A stretch of 64,000 bases of DNA, taken from JABILX01 sp041648305. GTDB lineage: Bacteria > Patescibacteriota > Gracilibacteria > UBA1369 > LOWO2-01-FULL-3. The position numbers and the translations under genes are program-made. Where the stretch lies: NCBI GenBank assembly GCA_041648305.1, contig JBAZPI010000001.1, positions 86,563-150,562 of the forward strand, read 5' to 3'. This document shows positions 15,050 through 23,984 of the stretch, piece after piece (the first letter of the stretch is position 1; every line of letters starts with the position of its first letter). The notes beneath the pieces are model-generated. The model ran no database searches, was not told the DNA's origin, and saw nothing but the letters and a program-made list of their open reading frames with translations.

Positions 15050-16618
15050 ATGATCAAAAAAAATCTAATCAGGTTATTTGTCGGAATAATTTCCGCCGGC
15101 GTTCTGTTACCAGGCGTTCTGTTCCCAAGTCTCGTCGCGTTCGCTGAAAACTCTTCAGACCAAGTAAGCTTCCTCGAAGCAGTAATCGTATCGGAAGATA
15201 CCGTCGCGGTAAAAAGAAGTACCATTCTTGATGCATCTCAGAGTTTTATACCCAACCAAGACTCCGAATACACGTACGAATGGGATTTCGGAGACGGAAA
15301 TAAAAATGAAGGAGTCGAAGTCCTTCATGCATACAAAAATCCGGGCAAGTACACAATCTCTCTAAGAGTTTACAACGATGAAGAAGAATCCGTAGTTCAA
15401 AAAGAAATTTATGTTTTCAAAAAACTAATTTTACTGCTCACGGATTCAAGCGAAGACCAACTTCAGATAGAAAGAATTAAAAGCTATGCGGAGGAACAAG
15501 GAGTTTATCTTAAAATATTAGATAGTTTTGGCAGCGCTTCAGAATTCATTTCAGAAGAGATTTTGACCAAAAAGTTAATAGAATCGACGAGTTATATTCA
15601 AAAAGCCCTCCAAATAATTGTTTGGACAAGAGAAAACTCGGGAATGAACGCGTTCTCGCGCTTCGTTCAGGAAACAAAGGAAACTTCAAAAACAAATTTT
15701 TCTCAGAAATCTATAGTAGTCATCACAGACGACATTTCGGAATACTCAAATAGAACCAAAAGACAATTTGCAATTATTAGTCCCAAAAACCTTATCCTGG
15801 CCCAGGAGGCTGGGATATACCAACTTATAGATAACTTCACTTCCGGAGATTTTATAGAAAGCCTCAAGACAAAAGGATATGAATACGAACTGATTACAGA
15901 AGGAAGTTTAAAACTTCGTCCATGGAATTTCATGTCATATTTCCTCTCCATATTGATAGATAAAGGAATCCCGGACAACACCATAGCCCTCCTTCTACTC
16001 CTCCCTATAATTGCGACAGTGGTAGCGGCAATGAAGCAAATAGTTGGACTAACAACCATGGGAATCTATACCCCAACCATAATTACGCTATCTTTCTTGA
16101 TAATCGGACCTTATTTCGGGTTGTTGACACTCCTGATGGTCCTTACAGTTGGAGCTTTGACAAGACATCTGATGAGAAAAGTAAGGCTGCTTTTCATCCC
16201 CAAAATGGCAATCGTGTTAACGGTTGTCGCGATAACATTATTCCTGGCCTTAATCTTGAGCATATATCTTGATATCTTCAACGCAACATTCTTCTCGTTA
16301 GCAATATTCCCGATGGTGATCCTAAGCACATTGGTCGAGAAATTCATAAGCATAAAAACAGAAAAAGGATGGGGGTCAGCCGTCGTATTAATGTCGGAAA
16401 CAATCGCCGTTTCTCTAATCGCGTTTTTCGTCGCGGGAGGCGGAATCAACCTGGGATTCACAATAATTCAGTGGGACTTTTTCAGAAATTTAATGCTCAA
16501 TTACCCCGAATTTATTTTCGTTCTTTTAGTGATAAATATATTGCTGGGGAGATGGAGCGGACTAAGACTACTGGAATTTATCAGATTCAGAGAAGTCCTA
16601 AGGCATATTGAAGAATAA
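15050..16618 (+). CDS. PKD-domain protein with C-terminal 7TM (UUP1-like) module
   Basis: 522 residues. Signal or membrane segment at about 8-32, a clear PKD domain at 48-123 (YEWDFGDG ... HAYKNPGKYTISLRVYND), then an alpha/beta domain at about 124-290. About seven membrane helices run from 310 to 500, with GLTTMGIYTPTIITLSF and ETIAVSLIAFF. The helical part resembles the 7TM module usually fused to an inactive transglutaminase and encoded beside alpha-L-glutamate-ligase-like ATP-grasp enzymes. Here a PKD and another alpha/beta domain replace the transglutaminase part. The next gene, eight bases downstream, encodes exactly such a ligase, which supports the assignment. It probably presents an extracellular sensor or substrate-binding head. 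Confidence 0.72.
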   Translation: MIKKNLIRLFVGIISAGVLLPGVLFPSLVAFAENSSDQVSFLEAVIVSEDTVAVKRSTILDASQSFIPNQDSEYTYEWDFGDGNKNEGVEVLHAYKNPGKYTISLRVYNDEEESVVQKEIYVFKKLILLLTDSSEDQLQIERIKSYAEEQGVYLKILDSFGSASEFISEEILTKKLIESTSYIQKALQIIVWTRENSGMNAFSRFVQETKETSKTNFSQKSIVVITDDISEYSNRTKRQFAIISPKNLILAQEAGIYQLIDNFTSGDFIESLKTKGYEYELITEGSLKLRPWNFMSYFLSILIDKGIPDNTIALLLLLPIIATVVAAMKQIVGLTTMGIYTPTIITLSFLIIGPYFGLLTLLMVLTVGALTRHLMRKVRLLFIPKMAIVLTVVAITLFLALILSIYLDIFNATFFSLAIFPMVILSTLVEKFISIKTEKGWGSAVVLMSETIAVSLIAFFVAGGGINLGFTIIQWDFFRNLMLNYPEFIFVLLVINILLGRWSGLRLLEFIRFREVLRHIEE

Positions 16619-16626
16619 ATCTAATT

Positions 16627-18990
16627 ATGAAATTTTTTAGCTCAAAAGGCATCTTAGGAATTAACGCCAGAAACCTTTTATACATAAAACCATACAATCC
16701 CAAAAAGGCTATTCGTCTTGCAGATAACAAGATAAAAACAAAGAAATTCCTTGAAGCAAGAGGGATTCCGGTCCCAAAACTGATTGCTGCAATAAACAAT
16801 AGAGATGAAGCGGAAAATTTTGACTTCAACGCATTGCCGAACGCATTTGTGGTGAAACCAAACTGCGGGTTTGGCGGAGAGGGAATAATCCCCATAGCAA
16901 ACAAAAGAGAGAAATATTGGGTAACTTCGAGTGGGAATAAAATAGACCAAAAATTTTTATTCGAACACATAATAGACATTCTTGACGGGAGATTTTCAAT
17001 CTCAAACGTATCGGACGTAGCATTTTTCGAACAACTCCTCATCCCGCATGAAAGCGTAAGCCCGTACACGTACGAAGGACTCCCGGATATCCGAATAATT
17101 GTGTACAACCTCGTTCCGGTGATGGCGATGCTGCGACTCCCCACGAAAGAATCGGGAGGCAAGGCAAATCTGCATCAAGGCGCCGTGGGTATTGGAATAG
17201 ATATGGGAACAGGGAGAACAACATTCATAGCAAAGAAAAATAAGATTATCGACGAAATCCCCGATATTGGAAAAATCAATCTACAAATTCCTTTTTGGGA
17301 TGAAATGCTCCACATCGCATCAAAAATACAAATGGTTACAAATCTAGGATACTTAGCCGTTGATATCGCCTTGGATAAGAATTCAGGACCGGTCCTTCTA
17401 GAAATAAACGCACGAGCTGGATTGGGAGTTCAAATTGCGAACTTAGCGCCGCTAAGAAGGAGATTGGAAAGAGTCCAAGGGATAAAAGTGACTTCGCCTG
17501 AACAAGGCGTAAGACTGGCCAAAGACATGTTCGGAAAAGTAATCGAGAAAAAGCCCCAACAAATATCGAATAAAAAAGTAATAGGAAAAATCGAAACGGT
17601 AGAAATTATTTTAAAAAAAGGAACTCAAAAAATCAAAGCGCTGGTAGATTCTACTCAAGAAAGAAGCGCTATCGACCAACGTTTAGCAGAAGATCTCGAT
17701 CTATTGGACAGCCAAAATTATAACGACGAACAATCGACATTAAAAATCAAGTTCTCACTTAAAGACAAAAGAATTCAAACCGTAGCAGACATTGAGAAAA
17801 TTCCGGAAGAAAATGAATTCAAAATGATAATAGGATCGAGAGACCTACAAGATTTCCTGATAGATCCTTCACATAAAGAAAGTGGTAAATTCATCCCGAA
17901 AAGAGCAAGAAGCAAAAAAATCACGAACAACTTTGAAATAGATCAGGAAATAGTAAATATAGACAACAAATTGAAACTTCTGTTCCACTTGCGCCCGGTA
18001 AATTTAGAAGAAGAAAAACGAAAATTTCTCGAAAACTTTTCGTACAATCCGCAATTCGTTTACCCCGAATTAAAATTCAACCCAACCGAGTTGAAACAAA
18101 AGCTGGAGACGATAAGAACCGACGAATCGCCATTAGGAATAATTTTTGAAGCGAAAAGAGACGAGCTAATGAAGAAAATTGAACTTATTGAAAGCATAGA
18201 CACGGAATATTTTACTCAAAAATCAGCAAATCTATTTGGAAAGCCGGATCCGGAACTGATCAAAGAATGTGAAAAACTTTTACTTGAAGGAGGTAAATTC
18301 CAAAACCTGGGGGAAGAAGATATCGACGCGGAAGAAGCGAAAGAAAGATTTGAAAAAGTTTTCAAAAAATACAAACTTCAAAATTGGAAAGTGAAAATTC
18401 AAGACGAAATGGTCACGGACTGCGTGGCAGGAAAAAACAACAGATTGCTTTTAAGAAAAAATGCTAGATTCTCAGAAAAAAGAATCGAAAATCTCATAAT
18501 CCACGAGATAGAAACCCATATTTTAACAGCCGAAAACGGCAAGATCCAACCATATGAAATATTCAACAGGGGACTCGCAGACTATCTGATCACGCAAGAA
18601 GGATTGGCCATCTATAACGTTACTACTCAATCAAAGACGACTATCAGAGACAGCTACAAAGCATTAGCTCTAGTGATAGCTGCAAACACGGCTTTAAATA
18701 GCTCCTTTGTCGAAACATTCGAGAAAATCCTGTCTTATGGAATCCCGATAGAACAGGCGCTCCGAATAGCGCTCAAAACAAAAAGAGGATTGTCGGATAC
18801 CGGAGTAAAAGGAGCATTTACCAAGGATATAATTTACTACAAAGGATTTAAAGAAGTATCGAAATACATAGAAGAGGGAGGCAGAATTGCCGACCTTTAC
18901 ATAGGGAAATTGAACGTAAGAGATATTGACTTAGTGCAAAAAATTGAAGGACTGGCAAAGCCAAAATACCTCCCCGAATGGCTTAGATAA
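16627..18990 (+). CDS. three-domain fusion: ATP-grasp ligase, retropepsin-like, DUF1704 metallopeptidase
   Basis: 787 residues. (1) Residues 1-290: an ATP-grasp fold like the alpha-L-glutamate ligase/RimK relatives, with VVKPNCGFGGEGI (75-87) and the Mg-binding LLEINARAGLGVQIAN (257-272). (2) Residues 318-415: a domain like the RimB/ATP-dependent zinc protease (retropepsin) family, with ALVDST at the catalytic position but Thr where Gly is expected, so activity is doubtful. (3) Residues 445-787: DUF1704, with the zinc motif HEIETH (626-631) and QEGLA (657-661), as in the QEGLA family and the MATCAP tubulin carboxypeptidases. It is cotranscribed with the 7TM gene. A likely job is to add residues to a peptide or protein end and trim them again; the substrate is unknown. 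Confidence 0.8.
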   Translation: MKFFSSKGILGINARNLLYIKPYNPKKAIRLADNKIKTKKFLEARGIPVPKLIAAINNRDEAENFDFNALPNAFVVKPNCGFGGEGIIPIANKREKYWVTSSGNKIDQKFLFEHIIDILDGRFSISNVSDVAFFEQLLIPHESVSPYTYEGLPDIRIIVYNLVPVMAMLRLPTKESGGKANLHQGAVGIGIDMGTGRTTFIAKKNKIIDEIPDIGKINLQIPFWDEMLHIASKIQMVTNLGYLAVDIALDKNSGPVLLEINARAGLGVQIANLAPLRRRLERVQGIKVTSPEQGVRLAKDMFGKVIEKKPQQISNKKVIGKIETVEIILKKGTQKIKALVDSTQERSAIDQRLAEDLDLLDSQNYNDEQSTLKIKFSLKDKRIQTVADIEKIPEENEFKMIIGSRDLQDFLIDPSHKESGKFIPKRARSKKITNNFEIDQEIVNIDNKLKLLFHLRPVNLEEEKRKFLENFSYNPQFVYPELKFNPTELKQKLETIRTDESPLGIIFEAKRDELMKKIELIESIDTEYFTQKSANLFGKPDPELIKECEKLLLEGGKFQNLGEEDIDAEEAKERFEKVFKKYKLQNWKVKIQDEMVTDCVAGKNNRLLLRKNARFSEKRIENLIIHEIETHILTAENGKIQPYEIFNRGLADYLITQEGLAIYNVTTQSKTTIRDSYKALALVIAANTALNSSFVETFEKILSYGIPIEQALRIALKTKRGLSDTGVKGAFTKDIIYYKGFKEVSKYIEEGGRIADLYIGKLNVRDIDLVQKIEGLAKPKYLPEWLR

Positions 18991-18996
18991 AAATCT

Positions 18997-20052
18997 TTAG
19001 ATAATAATCATCGCATCCCCAAAACTATAAAATCTATAATTCTCCTTTTTCGCTATTTCATATAACTCCAAAATTTTCTTCGCCCCGTCCTTAACTCCCT
19101 TATGTTCTAGAAAAGACGCAACCAACATTATCAAAGTGCTTTTTGGTAAATGGAAATTGGTTACAAGAGCATCAACAGCTTTCCACTTGTACCCAGGATA
19201 GATAAAGATATTTGTCTCACCAGAACAATGTTCCCAAGGTTTAAATTCACCGTCCTTGAAACACGTCTCCAGAACTCTCACAGAGGTAGTTCCAACAGCA
19301 ACAATTCTTCTTTTCTCCCGTTTCGCCGCATTCAATCTCTCGGCAATATCGTCCGTCAACTGGAAAAATTCACTATGCATAACGTGATCTACCACATTCT
19401 CAACCCTGACAGGAGCGAAAGTGCCCAGCCCAACGTGCAACAAAATCTTTTCGATCGACACACCTTTTCGAGCGACTTCATTTAAAAGCTCATTGGTGAA
19501 ATGAAGTCCGGCAGTAGGGGAGGCAACACTACCTTTCTCTCGAGCATACACAGTTTGATACTCTTCCAATGAGGACCGAGACCTCTTAATATACGGAGGA
19601 AAAGGCGCCACACCAAAATCCTCAACATCTTTTTCAGTAATAAATTTAATAACCCTCACCCCATCCACCTTCACGTCCAGAACCTCAATAATCAGATCGT
19701 TATTTACAGAAATCCGGCTCCCTTTTTGGAACTTTCTACCGGGCTTAACAAGACAGTTATAAGTCTTACCTTCAGACCCTCCATCAACCTGCCTCAAAAG
19801 AAATATTTCACAGGCCCCCCCAGCAAAATCAAAAACAATTCTGGCCTTCAATACCTTCGACCTATTTAAAACCAAAACATCCCCCTCATTTAAATATTCA
19901 ACTATGTCACGAAAGATTTTGTGCTCGACCACCCCACTCTCTGCGTCAAAAACCATCAACTTGGCGGAATCGCGAGGAGAAGAAGGATCCTGGGCTATAA
20001 AACCCTCCGGGAGACTATAATCAAAATCTGTTAATTTCAAGAAGTCTCTCAT
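18997..20052 (-). CDS. queA: S-adenosylmethionine:tRNA ribosyltransferase-isomerase
   Basis: 351 residues. Makes epoxyqueuosine in tRNA from preQ1 by transferring the ribosyl part of SAM. Family signatures include PLPEGFIAQ-like N-terminus (YSLPEGFIAQDP), RDSAKLMV, VLVLNRSKVLKARI, SVASPTAGLHFT, LHVGLGTFAPVR and TTSVRVLE. Its ATG overlaps the stop of the phosphatase gene upstream (20049-20052), so the two are translationally coupled. No other queuosine genes are in the window. Confidence 0.96.
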   Translation of the reverse strand: MRDFLKLTDFDYSLPEGFIAQDPSSPRDSAKLMVFDAESGVVEHKIFRDIVEYLNEGDVLVLNRSKVLKARIVFDFAGGACEIFLLRQVDGGSEGKTYNCLVKPGRKFQKGSRISVNNDLIIEVLDVKVDGVRVIKFITEKDVEDFGVAPFPPYIKRSRSSLEEYQTVYAREKGSVASPTAGLHFTNELLNEVARKGVSIEKILLHVGLGTFAPVRVENVVDHVMHSEFFQLTDDIAERLNAAKREKRRIVAVGTTSVRVLETCFKDGEFKPWEHCSGETNIFIYPGYKWKAVDALVTNFHLPKSTLIMLVASFLEHKGVKDGAKKILELYEIAKKENYRFYSFGDAMIII

Positions 20053-21137
20053 GTTTTTTCTACGACAATCAAAGTCATATCGTCAATCTGGGATTCATCT
20101 CCAACAAAGGAAGCCATATCCTCAGAGATATGATGACTCACCCCGGAAGCAGAATAAGAAGGAGCATATTCGGTTATAGATTGCTTCAGTCTTTCCAAAC
20201 CAAACAACTCACCGGTTGCGTTTTTCGCCTCGGTAATCCCATCAGTATAAAGAATGATCATATCGCCCTTCCCCAATGTTATGCCATTCTCTTGAACACG
20301 AGAAGAAACATCGTTGACCATCCCCAAAGCAGTTCCTCCACTCACAAAATCCTCCATTTCTCCATTCGCCTTTCTATAAATCAAAATATGCTCATGCCCG
20401 GCCCCGACATAAGACATGGTCTTACTCTTCTTATCCCAAGAAAGCATCACGAGCGTCATGTACATAGAAGGCTTAACATATTTTTTTATATGCCTATTGG
20501 TCTGGATAATAACCTCTTTGGCGCTATTATAAACTTCAGCAAACGACGCGATCATGGCGTTGACCATTGCCATAATCAAACCCGCAGTAACACCATGGCC
20601 GGTCACATCGCCAATATAGATATATAATTTATCCCTCGATTCTATGAAATCATAAATATCTCCGCCCAACTCAGTTGCCGGCCTATTCTTGGCCACAATG
20701 CTCAAACCATCAACATTCGGAACAGCATCAGGAAAAATTTCTTTTTGTAATTCAACCGCAACAGATAATTCATCCAAAATTCTCCCTCTATCCTCAACAT
20801 CCTCAGCAACTTTCGTAAAACCCTCCGTAACTTGATTGAAGAAATGAGCCAAAACACCAACTTCATCGACCCTTTTTGTGTAAAGCTTTTTAAATTTCTT
20901 CCCGTTCATCACAAGCTGCATCTGGGACAACACGGTCCTAATCGGTTTAACAATAAAGAAGAAAAAAGTCCCGAGAACATATGCGGCTAAAACACAAAAA
21001 AATATCCCCACCACTTCCAGGGAAAATCCTCCGGCGCCGGTATAATCCATCACCCAAAAGGTCCCGCCCAACATCACTGAAAACAGCAAAAAACTGATTA
21101 AAAACTTCAAAAACATGCTTCTACTAAACGCGCCCAT
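20049..21137 (-). CDS. membrane SpoIIE/RsbU-type PP2C phosphatase
   Basis: 362 residues. Two membrane segments (about 10-30 and 38-63), a HAMP-like linker (KPIRTVLSQMQLVMNGKKF), a short coiled coil, then the SpoIIE phosphatase domain: PATELGGDIYDF, GDVTGHGVTAGLIMAM, YVGAGHEHILIY, LGKGDMIILYTDGITEA and SQIDDMTLIVVE. The metal-binding Asp residues are present. Such enzymes dephosphorylate STAS anti-anti-sigma proteins in partner-switching pathways. The STAS gene lies five bases upstream, making it the obvious substrate. The short extracytoplasmic loop may sense a signal. Confidence 0.9.
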   Translation of the reverse strand: MGAFSRSMFLKFLISFLLFSVMLGGTFWVMDYTGAGGFSLEVVGIFFCVLAAYVLGTFFFFIVKPIRTVLSQMQLVMNGKKFKKLYTKRVDEVGVLAHFFNQVTEGFTKVAEDVEDRGRILDELSVAVELQKEIFPDAVPNVDGLSIVAKNRPATELGGDIYDFIESRDKLYIYIGDVTGHGVTAGLIMAMVNAMIASFAEVYNSAKEVIIQTNRHIKKYVKPSMYMTLVMLSWDKKSKTMSYVGAGHEHILIYRKANGEMEDFVSGGTALGMVNDVSSRVQENGITLGKGDMIILYTDGITEAKNATGELFGLERLKQSITEYAPSYSASGVSHHISEDMASFVGDESQIDDMTLIVVEKT

Positions 21138-21142
21138 TTCAA

Positions 21143-21496
21143 TTATTTATTAAGATAACCGTCCAAACTGGGATACATCGGAATAACTTCATCAATACCG
21201 ATAGTCTTCAGAACCTCTTTCACATGAGCATCGGGCTTTATAAGAATAAGCTTTTTCTCCCTTTTTACGAGATGTGCATGTATTTCCATCAAATACCCTA
21301 TGCTCTCACTATTGATAAACTTCAAATCGGTAAAATCAAAAATCAAATCCTTAAATTCAAAATCTTTCACCACTGCGTCCAATTCATCCTTAATATCCAT
21401 GTGTCCCGCCTTGTCGAACTCCCCAATAAACCTAATAATTTGGTAGTTCTTCTCCTTATTCGCCTCCCCCTGTTTAATAGTTAATGTTGGAGTCAT
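21143..21496 (-). CDS. STAS-domain anti-sigma factor antagonist (RsbV-like)
   Basis: 117 residues, a single STAS domain. The phosphorylatable Ser region reads LKFINSESIGYLMEIHAHL, matching the D-S/T-x-G-x-x-x-L pattern of SpoIIAA/RsbV in a variant form (Ser-Glu-Ser). It lies between the HEAT-repeat transporter and the SpoIIE phosphatase on the minus strand, with gaps of 10 and 5 bases. It is expected to switch partners between a kinase (such as the RsbW-like protein at 31186) and another target. Confidence 0.88.
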   Translation of the reverse strand: MTPTLTIKQGEANKEKNYQIIRFIGEFDKAGHMDIKDELDAVVKDFEFKDLIFDFTDLKFINSESIGYLMEIHAHLVKREKKLILIKPDAHVKEVLKTIGIDEVIPMYPSLDGYLNK

Positions 21497-21506
21497 AATT
21501 TGAAAC

Positions 21507-23882
21507 TTAAGAACTTTTTTTTACATAAAGAAGTTCGTTTATTAACTCAACTTCTTCATTTTCTTCCACCAAACTATACAGCATTTTTAAATATTTCAAA
21601 GACTTTGTGTCCAAATAATCCAAAGATTTAGCTTTAGTCTTCACTAAAAGAGAATTGATTCTATGCGACACTAACTGTTTAACTTCCTTTTCGATAGCTT
21701 TAGAAACTTTATACGGAATTTTCTTCAAACTTCTCTGGACTTCATCAAACAAAATTCCTTCACCTTCAAACAACAATCCAACAATAACACCTATAGAATC
21801 CAAGTAACCAATTTGCGCCAATGCCAAGGCCGAATAAGCCCGGAGTCGCTTGTTCTCAGAGGACAAGAAATGCTTCAAATTCTTAAACTTCGACTTCAAT
21901 TTAAGTTCTCCGACAATATAACAAGCGGCTTCCTTAAACCTATCACTCTTGCTCAAAAGCATCCTATCCAAATCCAATTCCAATTCGTCAAAAAATTGAG
22001 GATACCTCCACAGTGAAATGATAGCGGAAGCCCTCTCCTTGGGATTTTTCGAAGCCAAAAAAGGTTTTATGTAAGGGATAACATGCTCATCTTTGTATCT
22101 GCCAAGCGCCAAAATAACATCGGCCCTCAAGTCTCCCTTCGACCTCTTCAAAGCGTTAATGAGAAAACCAAAAGTCCCAATCGGACTTAACCTCGACAGA
22201 AAATGAATAATTAAAGATCTTATCTCGTCATTTTTTTCAACTTTATATAGAGATTTTAAAGCCTCGGCGATTTTATACTCATAGAAAACATGCTTAAAAA
22301 AGAAACTTTTCACGGAATTGAACTTCAAAAGAGCCTCAACTGCAGCCAATCTAACCTCCGCCTTGCGCGACCCGAAAGCCTTGATGATATCATCGATAGC
22401 ATCAAATTCCTGCAACTCACCAAACGCTTTTAGAATTTTAGTCTTAATGAAATCTGACTCCTTCGGATCATATAAAACGCCCCTTAAAACAGGTAAAGCC
22501 GATTTATGTCCTCTTTGAGAAAGAATATCGATAGCTTCCACCTTGCCGACTTTATCTTCCGCTCTCGTTAGATTGTAACAAGCAAGTTTTGTGTATTTAC
22601 TCTGAAGACCATGTGTCGCAACAAACAAGAACAAAAGAACGCCTATCATCACGAGATTCACAGATAAAATTAAATCCTCGCCAATAAGAACTCTCTGCAA
22701 TCCCAAAATAATACCGGTTCCCACCAGTGCTCCGACAGGCCTGACCACCCCCTCAAGAAATTCACGCGTATGTTCTCTAAAATGTTCCTTTATTGAGTAA
22801 TAAGCGGAATGGTATGCATTCATATGAAGAATCTGCGTAATATTCTTATTGGCCTGCGCCAAAACGGCTGTTGGAAACCCAAACCTTATAGTCAAACCAA
22901 ATACACTAAGCAGCATAACAATAGGGTAGAGCATCATACTCCCTATAACACCAAGAGAAGTGATAAGTCTGCTGCCAACAATCAGTTGAAATACCAACGC
23001 TATAGCGCTGAACAAAATAAACAGCGCTCCCAAATCATGAACCAAAGCATGCTCAAACCCACTCCCGGACGTGAGGGCAACACTGGAAACATTTTCATAA
23101 ACAGCCCTTGTGTACTGGAGCTCTATCAAACTCGCGAAAATCCATTGCAGCAAAACAACACAAAATAATCCTTTTATAAAAGAGACGTGCCTGACCTGAG
23201 AGAAAACCTCTTTCATTTTATCAATCAGCCCGAAGCCTTCACCCCCCACATCCTTGTCCAAATTAAATCTATAAATCCTGCGAAGAATTAGTTGGTAATA
23301 CAATATACAAGGGGCAATAAACGCCACAGCTACGATCCACAAATAAACAAATTTTGAAGGATCAATCGAATTGGAAAAAGACACCACCAACGTACCTGCA
23401 ATAATACCTCCGATCGTTTCAGCCGACTCTATGAATGGGAAAGTCCTTTCACTTTCAAGAGGCGTAAATAATGTCTCAACAAAACCGTTCACTACGATCT
23501 TGAGTTGAACCAAGAAAACCGCCTCGGCCGCCAAGAGTAAGGCGAAAAACAAGGTTTCATTATAATCCTTGAATAAAATAGCCGAAAGCAAAAATGCCGA
23601 AGAGAAAAAAGTTGTCAGTAAAATAGTCTTTTCCTTCGAGATCTTACCTATAAAAGTAGCATATACGAAACTCCCAATAATAGAAAAAAGCCCATTCGCA
23701 ACAAACAGAAGAGGCAGCATCAAAATCCCATATCGTCCGACAAACATACCAACGATAATTGTCCAACCAACAACGAAAGCAATCCTATAAAACAAATTGA
23801 TAAACCACGAGAGTGAGATTCTTCCCCATTCTCCCTTATTAACATTGAATAATTTTCCCAATACCCCCGAAAAACTTACCAT
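21507..23882 (-). CDS. NTT/MFS-like transporter fused to HEAT repeats
   Basis: 791 residues. Residues 1-430 hold about 12 membrane helices with a topology like the NTT (ATP/ADP translocase, TLC) and MFS families. Residues 440-790 form about eight helical HEAT-like repeats (ALPVLRGVLYDPKESDFIKT, AEVRLAAVEALLKF, DLRADVILALGRY, PKERASAIISLWRY, LRAYSALALAQIG). The fusion of such a transporter with cytoplasmic HEAT repeats is known among NTT relatives in several bacteria. Nucleotide uptake would suit a host-dependent organism, but the substrate cannot be read from sequence. It heads the operon with the STAS, SpoIIE and queA genes. Confidence 0.7.
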   Translation of the reverse strand: MVSFSGVLGKLFNVNKGEWGRISLSWFINLFYRIAFVVGWTIIVGMFVGRYGILMLPLLFVANGLFSIIGSFVYATFIGKISKEKTILLTTFFSSAFLLSAILFKDYNETLFFALLLAAEAVFLVQLKIVVNGFVETLFTPLESERTFPFIESAETIGGIIAGTLVVSFSNSIDPSKFVYLWIVAVAFIAPCILYYQLILRRIYRFNLDKDVGGEGFGLIDKMKEVFSQVRHVSFIKGLFCVVLLQWIFASLIELQYTRAVYENVSSVALTSGSGFEHALVHDLGALFILFSAIALVFQLIVGSRLITSLGVIGSMMLYPIVMLLSVFGLTIRFGFPTAVLAQANKNITQILHMNAYHSAYYSIKEHFREHTREFLEGVVRPVGALVGTGIILGLQRVLIGEDLILSVNLVMIGVLLFLFVATHGLQSKYTKLACYNLTRAEDKVGKVEAIDILSQRGHKSALPVLRGVLYDPKESDFIKTKILKAFGELQEFDAIDDIIKAFGSRKAEVRLAAVEALLKFNSVKSFFFKHVFYEYKIAEALKSLYKVEKNDEIRSLIIHFLSRLSPIGTFGFLINALKRSKGDLRADVILALGRYKDEHVIPYIKPFLASKNPKERASAIISLWRYPQFFDELELDLDRMLLSKSDRFKEAACYIVGELKLKSKFKNLKHFLSSENKRLRAYSALALAQIGYLDSIGVIVGLLFEGEGILFDEVQRSLKKIPYKVSKAIEKEVKQLVSHRINSLLVKTKAKSLDYLDTKSLKYLKMLYSLVEENEEVELINELLYVKKSS

Positions 23883-23908
23883 CTGTTTGTGTTTTTATCT
23901 GATATAGT

Positions 23909-23937
23909 ATTATACAAGAAAAGCACCGAAAAATCAA
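23909..23937 (-). promoter_or_regulatory. promoter for the transporter-STAS-SpoIIE-queA operon
   Basis: On the minus strand, TTGATT (23937-23932), 17-base spacer, TATAAT (23914-23909). Transcription would begin near 23902, giving a leader of about 20 bases. Confidence 0.65.
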
Positions 23938-23970
23938 CCTTATAAAAGAGGATTTTAAGGTTAAATTGTG

Positions 23971-23976
23971 TAAAAT
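23971..23976 (+). promoter_or_regulatory. -10 element close to murJ start
   Basis: TAAAAT ends nine bases before the murJ ATG. No convincing -35. Transcription from here would leave at most one or two leader bases. Confidence 0.35.
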
Positions 23977-23984
23977 ACCCCTCG

